Shown in pieces: positions 1 to 7,270 of a stretch of DNA of 9,537 nt. This stretch comes from Dehalococcoidia bacterium UBA5627. Lineage in GTDB: Bacteria; Chloroflexota; Dehalococcoidia; Dehalococcoidales; UBA5627. The stretch is taken from positions 1 to 9,537 of the forward strand of contig DIKD01000026.1 of NCBI GenBank assembly GCA_002421585.1, written 5' to 3'. A model generated the notes under the pieces. That model had not been told where the DNA came from, searched no databases, and saw nothing but the letters and a program-made list of their open reading frames with translations. The translations under genes and the position numbers were made by a program. The first letter of the stretch is position 1; each line of letters begins with the position of its first letter.

Positions 1-60
1 GGATAGAGCACCGGTCTTCGAAACCGGGTGTCGTGGGTTCGAATCCCCCCAGGCGCGCCA
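1..60 (+). tRNA. tRNA-Arg (anticodon UCG), 5' end outside window
   Basis: The window opens inside the D-loop of a tRNA. In order it shows the GG of the D-loop, the 3' half of the D-stem (GAGC), an anticodon stem CCGGT/ACCGG closing a seven-base loop CTTCGAA with anticodon TCG, a five-base variable region, a T-loop TTCGAAT, the acceptor 3' strand CAGGCGC, discriminator G, and an encoded CCA at 58-60. Anticodon UCG reads CGA, so the identity is arginine. The T-stem GTGGG/CCCCC has one mismatch (T against C at the second pair), which is unusual but tolerable. The acceptor 5' strand lies upstream and could not be checked. The 34 bases to the next start codon show no clear terminator. Confidence 0.93.
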
Positions 61-82
61 TTCTTAAACCGTCGCTTGTTAT

Positions 83-86
83 GGAG
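83..86 (+). promoter_or_regulatory. Ribosome binding site deciding the start at 94
   Basis: GGAG lies seven bases before the ATG at 94. A longer in-frame start at 28 would lie inside the tRNA and has no such site, so the ATG at 94 is preferred. Confidence 0.6.
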
Positions 87-93
87 AAATAAT

Positions 94-747
94 ATGATAT
101 ATGACTTTGCAGAACTTACACAATTATATCGGTCTAATGTTTCTTCCGTTACCAGAACCGAAGACTATTTCAACACAGATGATTACCTCAGGCTGGAAAA
201 AGAAAGCGAAATCGCCTACGAGAGAATCAAGCCTGCCTGTAATTCTCTTGTAGAAATACTGCAGGGAAAAACCGGCGGTGAAGATATTGCACTTCCCGGC
301 ATTGAAAAAAGGGTCGGTTTTTATAATTGTGTGCTAAAAAAGCAATCAAAAGAAAGGCTATCACCTGACTTAATAGATTACATCGATGATGTTATACAGA
401 GTTCTTTTCTGCTGGGACTTACAAGTCATCTATTTCTCTACGATAACCCTTCCCGCAATGAATTCGAAAATGTGGAAGCTGACGCTATTATGAATAAACT
501 GGCTCCGCGTATCATGAACTCCAGTGGGAAAATGAGAAAATACAACAGGAAGCTCAATACCATCCCAATCCTGATTTTCGAGCATTACTTTGATAATAAT
601 ATAACCCCTCTACTGAACGATAAATTAAAACTGAAATTACTTCAATGCGTCACCGCCCGCAATTACTTCACGAATCTGTTTTTTTTCGGCTGCCGCTTCG
701 GTGAGATGCTGGATAACGAAACGAGGATACAAACAAACTTCACTTAA
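94..747 (+). CDS. Hypothetical protein, 217 aa, unrecognised
   Basis: I do not recognise this protein and assign no function. The frame is open further upstream, but those codons lie inside the tRNA; the ATG at 94 has a GGAG site seven bases upstream, giving 217 residues. The sequence is rich in charged residues and looks mostly helical. It starts MIYDFAELTQLY and ends MLDNETRIQTNFT. There is no signal peptide and no convincing membrane segment, although short aromatic or hydrophobic runs occur (FLLGLTSHLFLY near 105-116 and FTNLFFFGC near 193-201). It is probably cytoplasmic. It sits between the tRNA and the operon promoter, on the same strand, and is separated from the operon by about 190 bases, so it is probably a separate unit, perhaps read through from the tRNA transcript. 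Base composition matches the operon downstream, with no sign of recent transfer. Confidence 0.75.
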   Translation: MIYDFAELTQLYRSNVSSVTRTEDYFNTDDYLRLEKESEIAYERIKPACNSLVEILQGKTGGEDIALPGIEKRVGFYNCVLKKQSKERLSPDLIDYIDDVIQSSFLLGLTSHLFLYDNPSRNEFENVEADAIMNKLAPRIMNSSGKMRKYNRKLNTIPILIFEHYFDNNITPLLNDKLKLKLLQCVTARNYFTNLFFFGCRFGEMLDNETRIQTNFT

Positions 748-887
748 ACCATTTTTCTTAAAACATAAGGAATCAACTCGTATAAATTTATTCCCTTTCG
801 ACATTTGTTATTGTTTACTTCCCTTTAGTCTATTTTCAAATGCAGACCGGAGTTTACTAAAATTACATCTAAATTCAGCCTTATTAC

Positions 888-916
888 TTGACCTTTTAGC
901 TTATAATAAGCATAAT
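888..916 (+). promoter_or_regulatory. Sigma-70-type promoter for the MoxR/DUF58 operon
   Basis: A -35 box TTGACC (888-893) is separated by 17 bases from a -10 box CATAAT (911-916). This is a near-consensus sigma-70 arrangement with ideal spacing. Transcription would start near 923, only about 13 bases before the GTG at 936, so the leader is very short and begins almost at the ribosome binding site. A second TATAAT at 902-907 has no matching -35 box at the right distance. The spacer 748-887 before this promoter is AT-rich and I see no gene or clear terminator in it. Confidence 0.65.
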
Positions 917-923
917 AGTTTGC

Positions 924-927
924 GAGG
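924..927 (+). promoter_or_regulatory. Ribosome binding site for the GTG start at 936
   Basis: GAGG lies eight bases before GTG 936. It supports this non-ATG start as the first codon of the operon. Confidence 0.6.
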
Positions 928-935
928 TTGGGTTT

Positions 936-1670
936 GTGAAGAATCCATATAAAGTATTAGGAATTATATTATCGATAGCCGGCGCAGTATTGGCGCCTGT
1001 TTTCTACTTCTTTTTTTTATCGGCGCCGCTTACAGCTGTTGCCCTATCGGCCGTTATAATTGGCTTAGCCAGTTTCTTTTTAGCAAATGCCAGGCCTAAT
1101 GTTTCGCCGGAGGCATGCCAAATCCTGTTGAAAACCGGTATGGAGAATACTGCCGCTCTTTTGGAAGAAATCGGGATCAGAAACAAAGCGATTTATTTAC
1201 CTGCCAGAATGAGAAACGGCTATCCGCAGGCGATAGTGCCCATCAACAATGATTATACCGTAGACAATATTAAAGATAAGCTACCGGGTCGTTTGATTGT
1301 AAGATACGGGCCCGGTGCAGATGATATGGCAATCGCGGTTACAACGCCCGGCAGCATTAATCTCGAAATGCTTGAAAATATACCCGGACCGAACGCTTAT
1401 GACATAGAATCAGCCATCAGCTATATTTTAACCGGAGTTCTGGATATTGCCAATAGTGTTAAGGTCGATTTAACCGACTCCCGCGTAAATGTGGAAATTA
1501 AAAACGCTAAAATGGGTTACGAGGAAATCTGGTACTATTATTGTCTGGGCAGTCCGCTTGCTTCCATAGCTGCCGCTATTTCCAGTGAAGCATTGCAAAA
1601 ACCGATTCGCATATTTGAAGAGAAGGAGCAAGCCGGTAAATACCGCATCGTATTAGAGGTTTTAGCTTGA
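936..1670 (+). CDS. Membrane-anchored DUF7982-like protein
   Basis: This is the first gene of the operon: 244 residues, GTG start with a GAGG site eight bases upstream. Residues about 7-28 and 32-50 form two hydrophobic helices (GIILSIAGAVLAPVFYFFF; ALSAVIIGLASFFL), so the protein is anchored at its N-terminus. The remaining roughly 190 residues are soluble, with a motif around YLPARMRNGYPQAIVPI (77-93) and a glycine/proline-rich stretch near RYGPGADD. This layout recalls the DUF7982-type proteins found beside MoxR/DUF58 genes in archaea. The family call is from memory of the pattern and is tentative; function is unknown. Since both ends of a two-helix hairpin lie on the same side, the soluble domain is probably cytoplasmic. 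Its stop overlaps the next start (TTGA), so translation is probably coupled. Confidence 0.8.
   Translation: MKNPYKVLGIILSIAGAVLAPVFYFFFLSAPLTAVALSAVIIGLASFFLANARPNVSPEACQILLKTGMENTAALLEEIGIRNKAIYLPARMRNGYPQAIVPINNDYTVDNIKDKLPGRLIVRYGPGADDMAIAVTTPGSINLEMLENIPGPNAYDIESAISYILTGVLDIANSVKVDLTDSRVNVEIKNAKMGYEEIWYYYCLGSPLASIAAAISSEALQKPIRIFEEKEQAGKYRIVLEVLA
1655..1659 (+). promoter_or_regulatory. Ribosome binding site for the TTG start at 1667
   Basis: AGAGG lies seven bases before TTG 1667. This supports the TTG, which overlaps the upstream stop in TTGA, as the real start. Confidence 0.55.
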
Positions 1671-1918
1671 GGATTTATAACAAGTTGATTATTTCTCTGG
1701 CAATTGCCCTCAGTTCTGTCAATATATTTTTAGCTTTTTTGGGACAGGATGACATCTCAGTATATTTTATCGTCAATGCCATTGTATATTTGATAATAAC
1801 GCTATTGTACGTTTATCTTAATCCCAGAGCAAAATTCGCTCTAAATAGCTTAAGCGCTATTATATTCGTTGCATTTTTAGTGGTTGTAACCATGGAAGTA
1901 ATTGAAATACTGAAATGA
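1667..1918 (+). CDS. Small three-helix membrane protein, 83 aa
   Basis: This small gene is wedged between its neighbours: the TTG start overlaps the previous stop by four bases and its stop overlaps the next ATG by four. An AGAGG site seven bases upstream supports the TTG. The product has three hydrophobic segments: about 7-26 (IISLAIALSSVNIFLAFL), about 32-52 (VYFIVNAIVYLIITLLYVYL) and about 60-80 (LSAIIFVAFLVVVTMEVIEIL). A basic N-terminus (MRIYNK) suggests that this end is cytoplasmic. There are no recognisable catalytic residues. No family is recognised. The overlaps on both sides argue that it is a true gene and probably a membrane subunit of the complex encoded by the operon. Confidence 0.78.
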   Translation: MRIYNKLIISLAIALSSVNIFLAFLGQDDISVYFIVNAIVYLIITLLYVYLNPRAKFALNSLSAIIFVAFLVVVTMEVIEILK

Positions 1919-3876
1919 GTTATCAGGTTAAACCAATGGGAAAGAAATTTATTGCAATATGTATGCTTCTGATTGTAATGGTTTGCGCTCCGACAGCTCC
2001 TGTTTATGCAGATGGAATCGAACGGCATGAAGACCCCGACGCCGCCAATCAGATATTCAACGAAATCTCTTTACTGCGTTATTATTCCGATGCATTAGAT
2101 ACTGTTCTACAAAAAAATCCCCAAAAAACGGAAAACGCACTTGAGATAATGCCATTTGCCAACATTCCCGAGGATTTGAGTGGCGCAACAAGTGATTTCA
2201 GTGATTACGGAATAGCTTTATCATATTCGGTCTATGAACTTGACTCGCTTTGGCACAGTGAAGCGGAATTGTTAAATCGTTTTCTATTGGATGATGCTGA
2301 AAAATTACGTGATGAGATAATCGATTCTTTACCTCGAGCATATGATGAATATCAACAGCTATTCTATGCGGTAGAATCTGTAGGTGCTTATCTTTCGATA
2401 GAAGATATTTCTGTCCAAAGTGACTTAAAAACTCTTTATAATGAAATTATTGATAAATTGAATCGCATAGAAAGCATGCTGGATTTGTTCAACCGCCCGT
2501 TGATAGACCCGGGGCATAATGAAGACTATCAACCCACTGCACTTTCACTGACTATCGTAGAGAATGAAGTATTTGTTGGCGATGTAATCAACATAACCTT
2601 AAAATTAACTTCGAATGTTACACCTCTACCCGATAGAAATGTAATTTTGGTATTAAACGGAACACACTATCAAACCGTAAATACCGACCAGCAAGGATAT
2701 TATCAAGGTCAACTGGCGTTACCTTACTGGTATATACCCGAAATAGAAATCCAGGCTATCTATTACCCGGAAGGACAGGATATCGGAGTATATCTGGGGT
2801 CTACCAGCCCGATTTCAACGTTAAAACTTAAATACTATACGGCAAGCCTTAATTTATTGGTTGAGGGATATGTATATCCGGGCAAATCTCCCACGTTATA
2901 CGGAAGCGTTGATTATAAAGGCTCCCCTGTTCTGAATGAACGTTCGTTTAATGTATATCTGGATGATGATGTAGTTAGTAACATAATTTCTTCAACGTCT
3001 TTCGAATCTTCGGTTAACCTTTCGGAGGATATTGAATTGGGAAAGCATACAATAATCGTATCATCCGCAGCCAGCGGTCGTTATGCGCCTGTCATTTCCT
3101 ATTACAATATCAATGTAACTCAAGCAGAGGTATTTCTTGACTTAGTTTTACCGAATATATCAGTTATACCCGGCAATATTAAAATAAACGGAGAGCTGTA
3201 TTCTGAAATAGGGGCACTTGATAACGCTTTTATTACTTTCGAGATTAACGAAAAAATAACACAGGTTTACGGTTCTGGTGATGGAACCTTTAGCGGACAG
3301 ATAAAAAAGGGAATGGAGATTAGTTTACTCGGATATCAGCAAATTAACGTTCTGATTCAACCGGCCGAGCCCTGGAATGCCCCTTTGAAAAAAACTTTCA
3401 ATATATACGTAATCAATATAGCTAACCTTGGGATTATTCTGGCAGTTTTAATAATTATAACCGTTATTCTTCGTTTAAAGATACGCAGACGCGGCAGATT
3501 TTATACGAAACCAACATTCGGAAACATAGAAGATTCGTCGCCCGTTCCGATATCTTTAATAAAAACTAGAACCGATAAAGATACTTTAATCTTATGGGAA
3601 AAACAGCCTAAAGACAGCATTTTTATAAATATTATTGAATGGTATACCATAACTTTAAAACTTATTGAAAAAATAACCGCTACAATCCTAAAACCCCATC
3701 AGACACTGAGGGAATATGCCGAAGAGAATAGCGCGAAAATGGGATTGTTAAATAAGCTATTTCTAGATTTTACTCTTTTTGTTGAGAAAATATTGTATTC
3801 CGATTATAAACCGACCGAGCAGGATGCAGCTGTAAGCCGCCGCTTCTTAGATTCTATCAGGAATGAGAGGCTTTAA
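1915..3876 (+). CDS. Exported Ig-like repeat protein with C-terminal DUF4129 domain
   Basis: A 653-residue protein. An N-terminal signal peptide (hydrophobic core FIAICMLLIVMVCAPTAP, likely cleavage after VYA) is followed by a mainly helical region (about 35-195). Three beta-rich, Ig-like or carboxypeptidase-regulatory-like segments follow (about 208-300, 310-400, 404-500). The first carries the typical phrases VGDVINITLKL and DRNVILVLNGT...TDQQGYYQGQL. A single transmembrane helix (about 503-522) followed by a basic stop-transfer stretch (RLKIRRRGR) leads to a cytoplasmic helical tail (about 555-650). That tail, with LREYAEE and FTLFVEKILYSDYKPTEQDAA, resembles DUF4129, usually found at the C-terminus of transglutaminase proteins; no transglutaminase domain is present. 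ATG 1915 overlaps the previous stop (ATGA). ATG 1936, with AGGT seven bases upstream, is an equally good start and gives 646 residues. It is probably a surface sensor or scaffold acting with MoxR and DUF58. Confidence 0.85.
   Translation: MSYQVKPMGKKFIAICMLLIVMVCAPTAPVYADGIERHEDPDAANQIFNEISLLRYYSDALDTVLQKNPQKTENALEIMPFANIPEDLSGATSDFSDYGIALSYSVYELDSLWHSEAELLNRFLLDDAEKLRDEIIDSLPRAYDEYQQLFYAVESVGAYLSIEDISVQSDLKTLYNEIIDKLNRIESMLDLFNRPLIDPGHNEDYQPTALSLTIVENEVFVGDVINITLKLTSNVTPLPDRNVILVLNGTHYQTVNTDQQGYYQGQLALPYWYIPEIEIQAIYYPEGQDIGVYLGSTSPISTLKLKYYTASLNLLVEGYVYPGKSPTLYGSVDYKGSPVLNERSFNVYLDDDVVSNIISSTSFESSVNLSEDIELGKHTIIVSSAASGRYAPVISYYNINVTQAEVFLDLVLPNISVIPGNIKINGELYSEIGALDNAFITFEINEKITQVYGSGDGTFSGQIKKGMEISLLGYQQINVLIQPAEPWNAPLKKTFNIYVINIANLGIILAVLIIITVILRLKIRRRGRFYTKPTFGNIEDSSPVPISLIKTRTDKDTLILWEKQPKDSIFINIIEWYTITLKLIEKITATILKPHQTLREYAEENSAKMGLLNKLFLDFTLFVEKILYSDYKPTEQDAAVSRRFLDSIRNERL
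3865..3870 (+). promoter_or_regulatory. Ribosome binding site deciding the start at 3878
   Basis: GAGAGG lies seven bases before ATG 3878. The alternative in-frame ATG at 3863 lies before this site, so 3878 is favoured. Confidence 0.65.
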
Positions 3877-3877
3877 A

Positions 3878-4774
3878 ATGAGAAATTTGAGCCTTGTTAT
3901 TACAGTTATAGGAATAATAATGGTAGTTTCACTTTTGGGTATTCTCTTTTATCCATCGGTTAGTGACTTCATGGAAAGTAACAAAGCATGGAACGGTATC
4001 AACTCTTTTGTTAAAGATTTTAAGGCAGAGAATTCCGATTCCGTTGTCAATATCTCCCCGGACACTCAACAAGAAGTATTCGTCTCCATCCCATATACGG
4101 ATTATTCTCCTGAGGAACTGGAATTGATTAGGGAATTTGTTTCTAACGGCAATCTTCTTTTTTTACTTGATGACTTCGGATACGGAAACAGCATATTGGA
4201 ACATATGGGGCTAGAAGCCCGTTTCAGTAACTCACTTTTGCTTGACCCTCTTTTTAACTATAAAAATCAGTATTTACCGCGCATCACCGAATTTTCGCCG
4301 GAGATTAAGGAAAACGGAATAGAGGCGATAACCTTAAATCATGCTTCGACTTTAGTTAACGTTAGCGAAGCGCATATACTAGCCCTATCATCGGCTGCCA
4401 GTTTTGAAGACGTTAACCGCAACGGACTGCAGGATGAAGATGAACCTTCAGGCCCTTTTACGGTCGCCGCTGAATATGATTACGGGCGAGGTAAAGTAGT
4501 CCTACTTTCCGACCCCAGTATTACTATCAACACTATGGTAGGTTACAATAATAATTACGCATTTATAAATTACATTATTAACATTAACGGAACTCCCGAT
4601 AATATAATCCTTGACAGAGCGCATATCACAAAAACGCCTCTGGATGTTTCTAAGATTAATACAGAACAATTAATGATAATTTTGAACAATAACTATGTAA
4701 TATTAGGAATGGTAGTTCTTATTTTTATTTTTACAACCGCTTACGCATTCAGGAAGGAGGATGTATTTGGCTAA
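3878..4774 (+). CDS. DUF4350-type membrane protein with a calcium-loop-like motif
   Basis: 298 residues, starting one base after the previous stop, with GAGAGG seven bases upstream. A signal-anchor helix (about 4-26) is followed by an extracytoplasmic domain and a second helix (about 272-291) ending in a short basic tail. The domain has the features of DUF4350, a family with a glutamine-amidotransferase-like fold but no clear catalytic residues. These are YSPEELELIREFVSNGNLLFLLDDFG (a strand-helix-strand unit) and EYDYGRGKVVLLSDPSI near the end. Between these, residues 178-189 (DVNRNGLQDEDE) fit a 12-residue EF-hand or dockerin calcium loop, with Asp, Asn, Asn, Asp and Glu at positions 1, 3, 5, 9 and 12. 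DUF4350 proteins commonly accompany MoxR, DUF58 and DUF4129 genes. Direct ligand binding is inferred, not shown. Confidence 0.85.
   Translation: MRNLSLVITVIGIIMVVSLLGILFYPSVSDFMESNKAWNGINSFVKDFKAENSDSVVNISPDTQQEVFVSIPYTDYSPEELELIREFVSNGNLLFLLDDFGYGNSILEHMGLEARFSNSLLLDPLFNYKNQYLPRITEFSPEIKENGIEAITLNHASTLVNVSEAHILALSSAASFEDVNRNGLQDEDEPSGPFTVAAEYDYGRGKVVLLSDPSITINTMVGYNNNYAFINYIININGTPDNIILDRAHITKTPLDVSKINTEQLMIILNNNYVILGMVVLIFIFTTAYAFRKEDVFG
4754..4760 (+). promoter_or_regulatory. Strong ribosome binding site deciding the moxR start
   Basis: AAGGAGG is the strongest site in the window. It ends directly against an ATG at 4761, which leaves no spacing. It lies six bases before TTG 4767 and fifteen before ATG 4776. 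The TTG is therefore the best start. Confidence 0.7.
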
Positions 4775-5720
4775 TATGAACATTGAAAAAGCTTCGGAGA
4801 TTTTCAGTAAAATTAAGCAAGAGATAAACAAGGCAGTAGTCGGCAAGGATGAAATTATAAAGGCACTGACGTTAGGCCTAATCGCAGGAGGGCATGTTCT
4901 CATTGAGGGTCCTCCCGGTTCAGCTAAAACAACCATAGCTAAAAGTTTTGCCAAAACTATCGGAGGAACTTTTAAAAGAATACAGTTTACACCGGATATG
5001 ATGCCCGCCGATATCACCGGTTTTAATCTCTATTCTACACAGGGAACCTATTCATTTATCGAAGGGCCCATCTTTGCCAATATAATATTGGCAGATGAAC
5101 TCAACAGAACGACTCCCCGCACACAATCAGCCCTTTTAGAAGCTATGCAGGAGCATCAGGTCACCATTGAAGGAAAAACATTGCCCCTAAAGCTTCCCTT
5201 TATGGTAGTTGCAACGCAGGTTCTTGCCGGAGGAGAAGGAACATACCCGCTTACCGATGTACAGATGGACCGTTTTATGCTGCGTGTTTACAGTCAATAT
5301 TTATCCAAGGATGAAGAAGCGCTTATTATAAACGGAATCGATGCAATTGATACTCCGGATATAAAAACGGTAACTACACCGGAAGAAATTATTGAATTAC
5401 AGGAGTTAACAAAGCAGGTGAATGTTTCCCCTGATATTGTAAATTATATAACCTCTATTGTTCATAGCATCCGAAAAGACCCTGATGTAGCTTACGGTTT
5501 GAGTACCAGAAGCGGCATTTCTATCTTTAAATGCGCCAGGGTTTTTGCCACTCTAGACGGCAGGGATTATGTTATCCCCGATGATGTTAAACGTCTGGCA
5601 TATTTCTCTATAGAACACCGGTTACGCATTAAGCCGGAGGCAGAGATGGATGATATTACACCGCGCATGGTAATAAATAAGACGCTTAATTCCGTACCGG
5701 TACCGAAATTCGATATGTAA
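4767..5720 (+). CDS. MoxR-family AAA+ ATPase
   Basis: A 317-residue cytoplasmic AAA+ ATPase of the MoxR family, normal in length. Walker A GPPGSAKT is at 48-55 and Walker B ends in LADELNR with Asp110 and Glu111. The MoxR signature TTPRTQSALLEAMQEHQVTIEG follows. GEGTYPL...MDRF is at 157-170, and STRSG with sensor-2 Arg248 precedes the C-terminal helical lid (ARVFATLDGRDYVIPDDVK). The family normally reads ATQNP at sensor 1, but here Asn is replaced by Val152 (ATQVLAGG). MoxR proteins act as chaperones for membrane or exported partners and pair with DUF58 proteins, as the next gene shows. The TTG start is chosen because AAGGAGG lies six bases upstream; it overlaps the previous gene by eight bases. 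The family is certain; the client is not known. Confidence 0.93.
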   Translation: MANMNIEKASEIFSKIKQEINKAVVGKDEIIKALTLGLIAGGHVLIEGPPGSAKTTIAKSFAKTIGGTFKRIQFTPDMMPADITGFNLYSTQGTYSFIEGPIFANIILADELNRTTPRTQSALLEAMQEHQVTIEGKTLPLKLPFMVVATQVLAGGEGTYPLTDVQMDRFMLRVYSQYLSKDEEALIINGIDAIDTPDIKTVTTPEEIIELQELTKQVNVSPDIVNYITSIVHSIRKDPDVAYGLSTRSGISIFKCARVFATLDGRDYVIPDDVKRLAYFSIEHRLRIKPEAEMDDITPRMVINKTLNSVPVPKFDM

Positions 5721-5731
5721 ACAACATTTAT

Positions 5732-7270
5732 ATGAAGTTATTGATTTTTATTTTAAAACTTTATGTTATCGTAGCCTTACTGTTTGCTGCGATACTTTCG
5801 CCGTCCAATTTTTCCATTATTCCGATAGCACTTCTGGCATTTTACATTTTTCAATGGCGCAGAATTTTTTCACCCCTTATCGATGTGCTTACCCAATACT
5901 TTATGTTTTTTGCAATCACATTATTGTTCACTACTCTACTCCCTGAGTATTTTGCACCGTTGGCAGCTCTACCGATACTGCTGATAATAAATCAAAGCAT
6001 GCTAAAATATTCAAATGCGCTAAAATCTTACCGTCCATATACCAAACGCCGTCCGACAACTCTTTACAAGGTACTATCTATCATAACCCTAACAATATTG
6101 GCAATATCTTTATTACTTTTCACTTTACCCCTACTTATATCTTCTTCTGTTATAGTTATATATTTGCTTCTTCTTACTATTATTATCTTAAAAAGGTTCC
6201 CCGGTATACCGGTTAAAGAAGAACAAATTGAGGTTAGAATCCTTGCCGGAAATACTGAAGAGGTAGAAATAAGCCTAAACCCCACAACTAATTTCGGAAT
6301 GGCATTATTTTTTGAACCAGAAAATGACTGGGTAAAAGTAAAAACAAAGAGATTATATTTGAAAGATAAACAGGAATCCTTACAGCTATCGATTACGCCT
6401 GCCTTATCCGGCCCTTCATTTGTACGATTGAAAGGGTATGCCATTGATCAATGGGGCTTATTTCAAACATCATTTGAAATTGAACCGCTAAAATTAACTG
6501 TCATACCGCGCGCCGGATATGCCTCCTGGCTGGCTAAAAAGTATATGGATGGAACTAATCAAGGCAACCTGCCGCTTATATCGAACACAAAAGTAACTAA
6601 AGCGCTTCAGGGTTTTCGTCAGGGTATTGAATATTACGGCAATCGCATTTATCAGGCCGGTGACAGTATGAAGAATATCAACTGGAAGGCATCTGTTAAA
6701 TATAACGAACTTATCAGCAAGGAGTTTGATGAATTCCGTGGGCAGCCCGCCATTATTCTGATTAATCTTGTAGCCGGCAATGATGATGAACTGGATAAGT
6801 TGGCACACAATATACTGATTACCGCTATCTCCCTTGGGCAAGCCGGTATTCCGGCATCTTTTGCCGTATATGATAAGGAAAATGTAGTAATGTCTACTCC
6901 TGTACTTTCTTCCATTCAATTGGTATCTTATGCGCTCAGAGTTGTTAAAAAACTGGTTATTCATTCCAACCCGTTAAAATATTTGAATCCTCCGAATGTT
7001 TTAAGGCTAAGCTCCAATATCAGCCGCCTTAATAAGATTGATAACCACCCATCCAAAAAACTGTCTGAGTTGCTGAAACTGGAATATGAGGTCTTAAACA
7101 ATGGGGCTAACAGTAATCCGAGCACAAAAGCCTTGCTTCAGGCTAAAGCTAAGATAAACGAACAATTCAATGTAGTTATACTTTCGTTATATAACCACGA
7201 CGCTGAAGCTCTGGCATTCAATACATATACGCTTACCCGCAAGGGAAGCTATGTGATAAACGTCAACTAA
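5732..7270 (+). CDS. DUF58 family membrane protein
   Basis: 512 residues, the last gene of the operon, 11 bases after moxR. No Shine-Dalgarno site precedes the ATG, so translation may depend on coupling to moxR. The N-terminal 155 residues carry hydrophobic helices (about 5-22, 26-40, 54-73, 77-92, 112-133, 136-153). An extended beta-rich region follows. The DUF58 core is at about 298-340, reading GIEYYGNRIYQAGDSMKNIN then WKASVKYNELISKEF; this is the hallmark R-x-Y-x-x-G-D-x-x-x-x-I-N-W-K-x-S motif. The C-terminal part resembles a von Willebrand-like fold (AIILINLVAG; DKLAHNILITAISLGQAGIPASFAVYD), but the metal-site DxSxS is not present. DUF58 proteins are encoded next to MoxR ATPases and are thought to form membrane complexes with them. 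The family call is firm; the process served is unknown. Confidence 0.92.
   Translation: MKLLIFILKLYVIVALLFAAILSPSNFSIIPIALLAFYIFQWRRIFSPLIDVLTQYFMFFAITLLFTTLLPEYFAPLAALPILLIINQSMLKYSNALKSYRPYTKRRPTTLYKVLSIITLTILAISLLLFTLPLLISSSVIVIYLLLLTIIILKRFPGIPVKEEQIEVRILAGNTEEVEISLNPTTNFGMALFFEPENDWVKVKTKRLYLKDKQESLQLSITPALSGPSFVRLKGYAIDQWGLFQTSFEIEPLKLTVIPRAGYASWLAKKYMDGTNQGNLPLISNTKVTKALQGFRQGIEYYGNRIYQAGDSMKNINWKASVKYNELISKEFDEFRGQPAIILINLVAGNDDELDKLAHNILITAISLGQAGIPASFAVYDKENVVMSTPVLSSIQLVSYALRVVKKLVIHSNPLKYLNPPNVLRLSSNISRLNKIDNHPSKKLSELLKLEYEVLNNGANSNPSTKALLQAKAKINEQFNVVILSLYNHDAEALAFNTYTLTRKGSYVINVN

Noticed and set aside
28..93. Upstream extension of the 94-747 gene
   Set aside because: It would translate the tRNA 3' half; the ATG at 94 has a good ribosome site.
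701..952. Plus-strand open frame overlapping the end of the 94-747 gene and the operon promoter
   Set aside because: No ribosome site, poor protein character, and it overlaps a real gene, the promoter and the start of the next gene.
1004..1186. Minus-strand open frame
   Set aside because: Shadow of the DUF7982-like gene; no ribosome site or plausible composition.
4703..5017. Minus-strand open frame
   Set aside because: Antisense to the DUF4350 and moxR genes, whose conserved motifs fix the plus strand.
6064..6964. Three minus-strand open frames
   Set aside because: All lie antisense to the DUF58 gene, which carries the family motif in this region.
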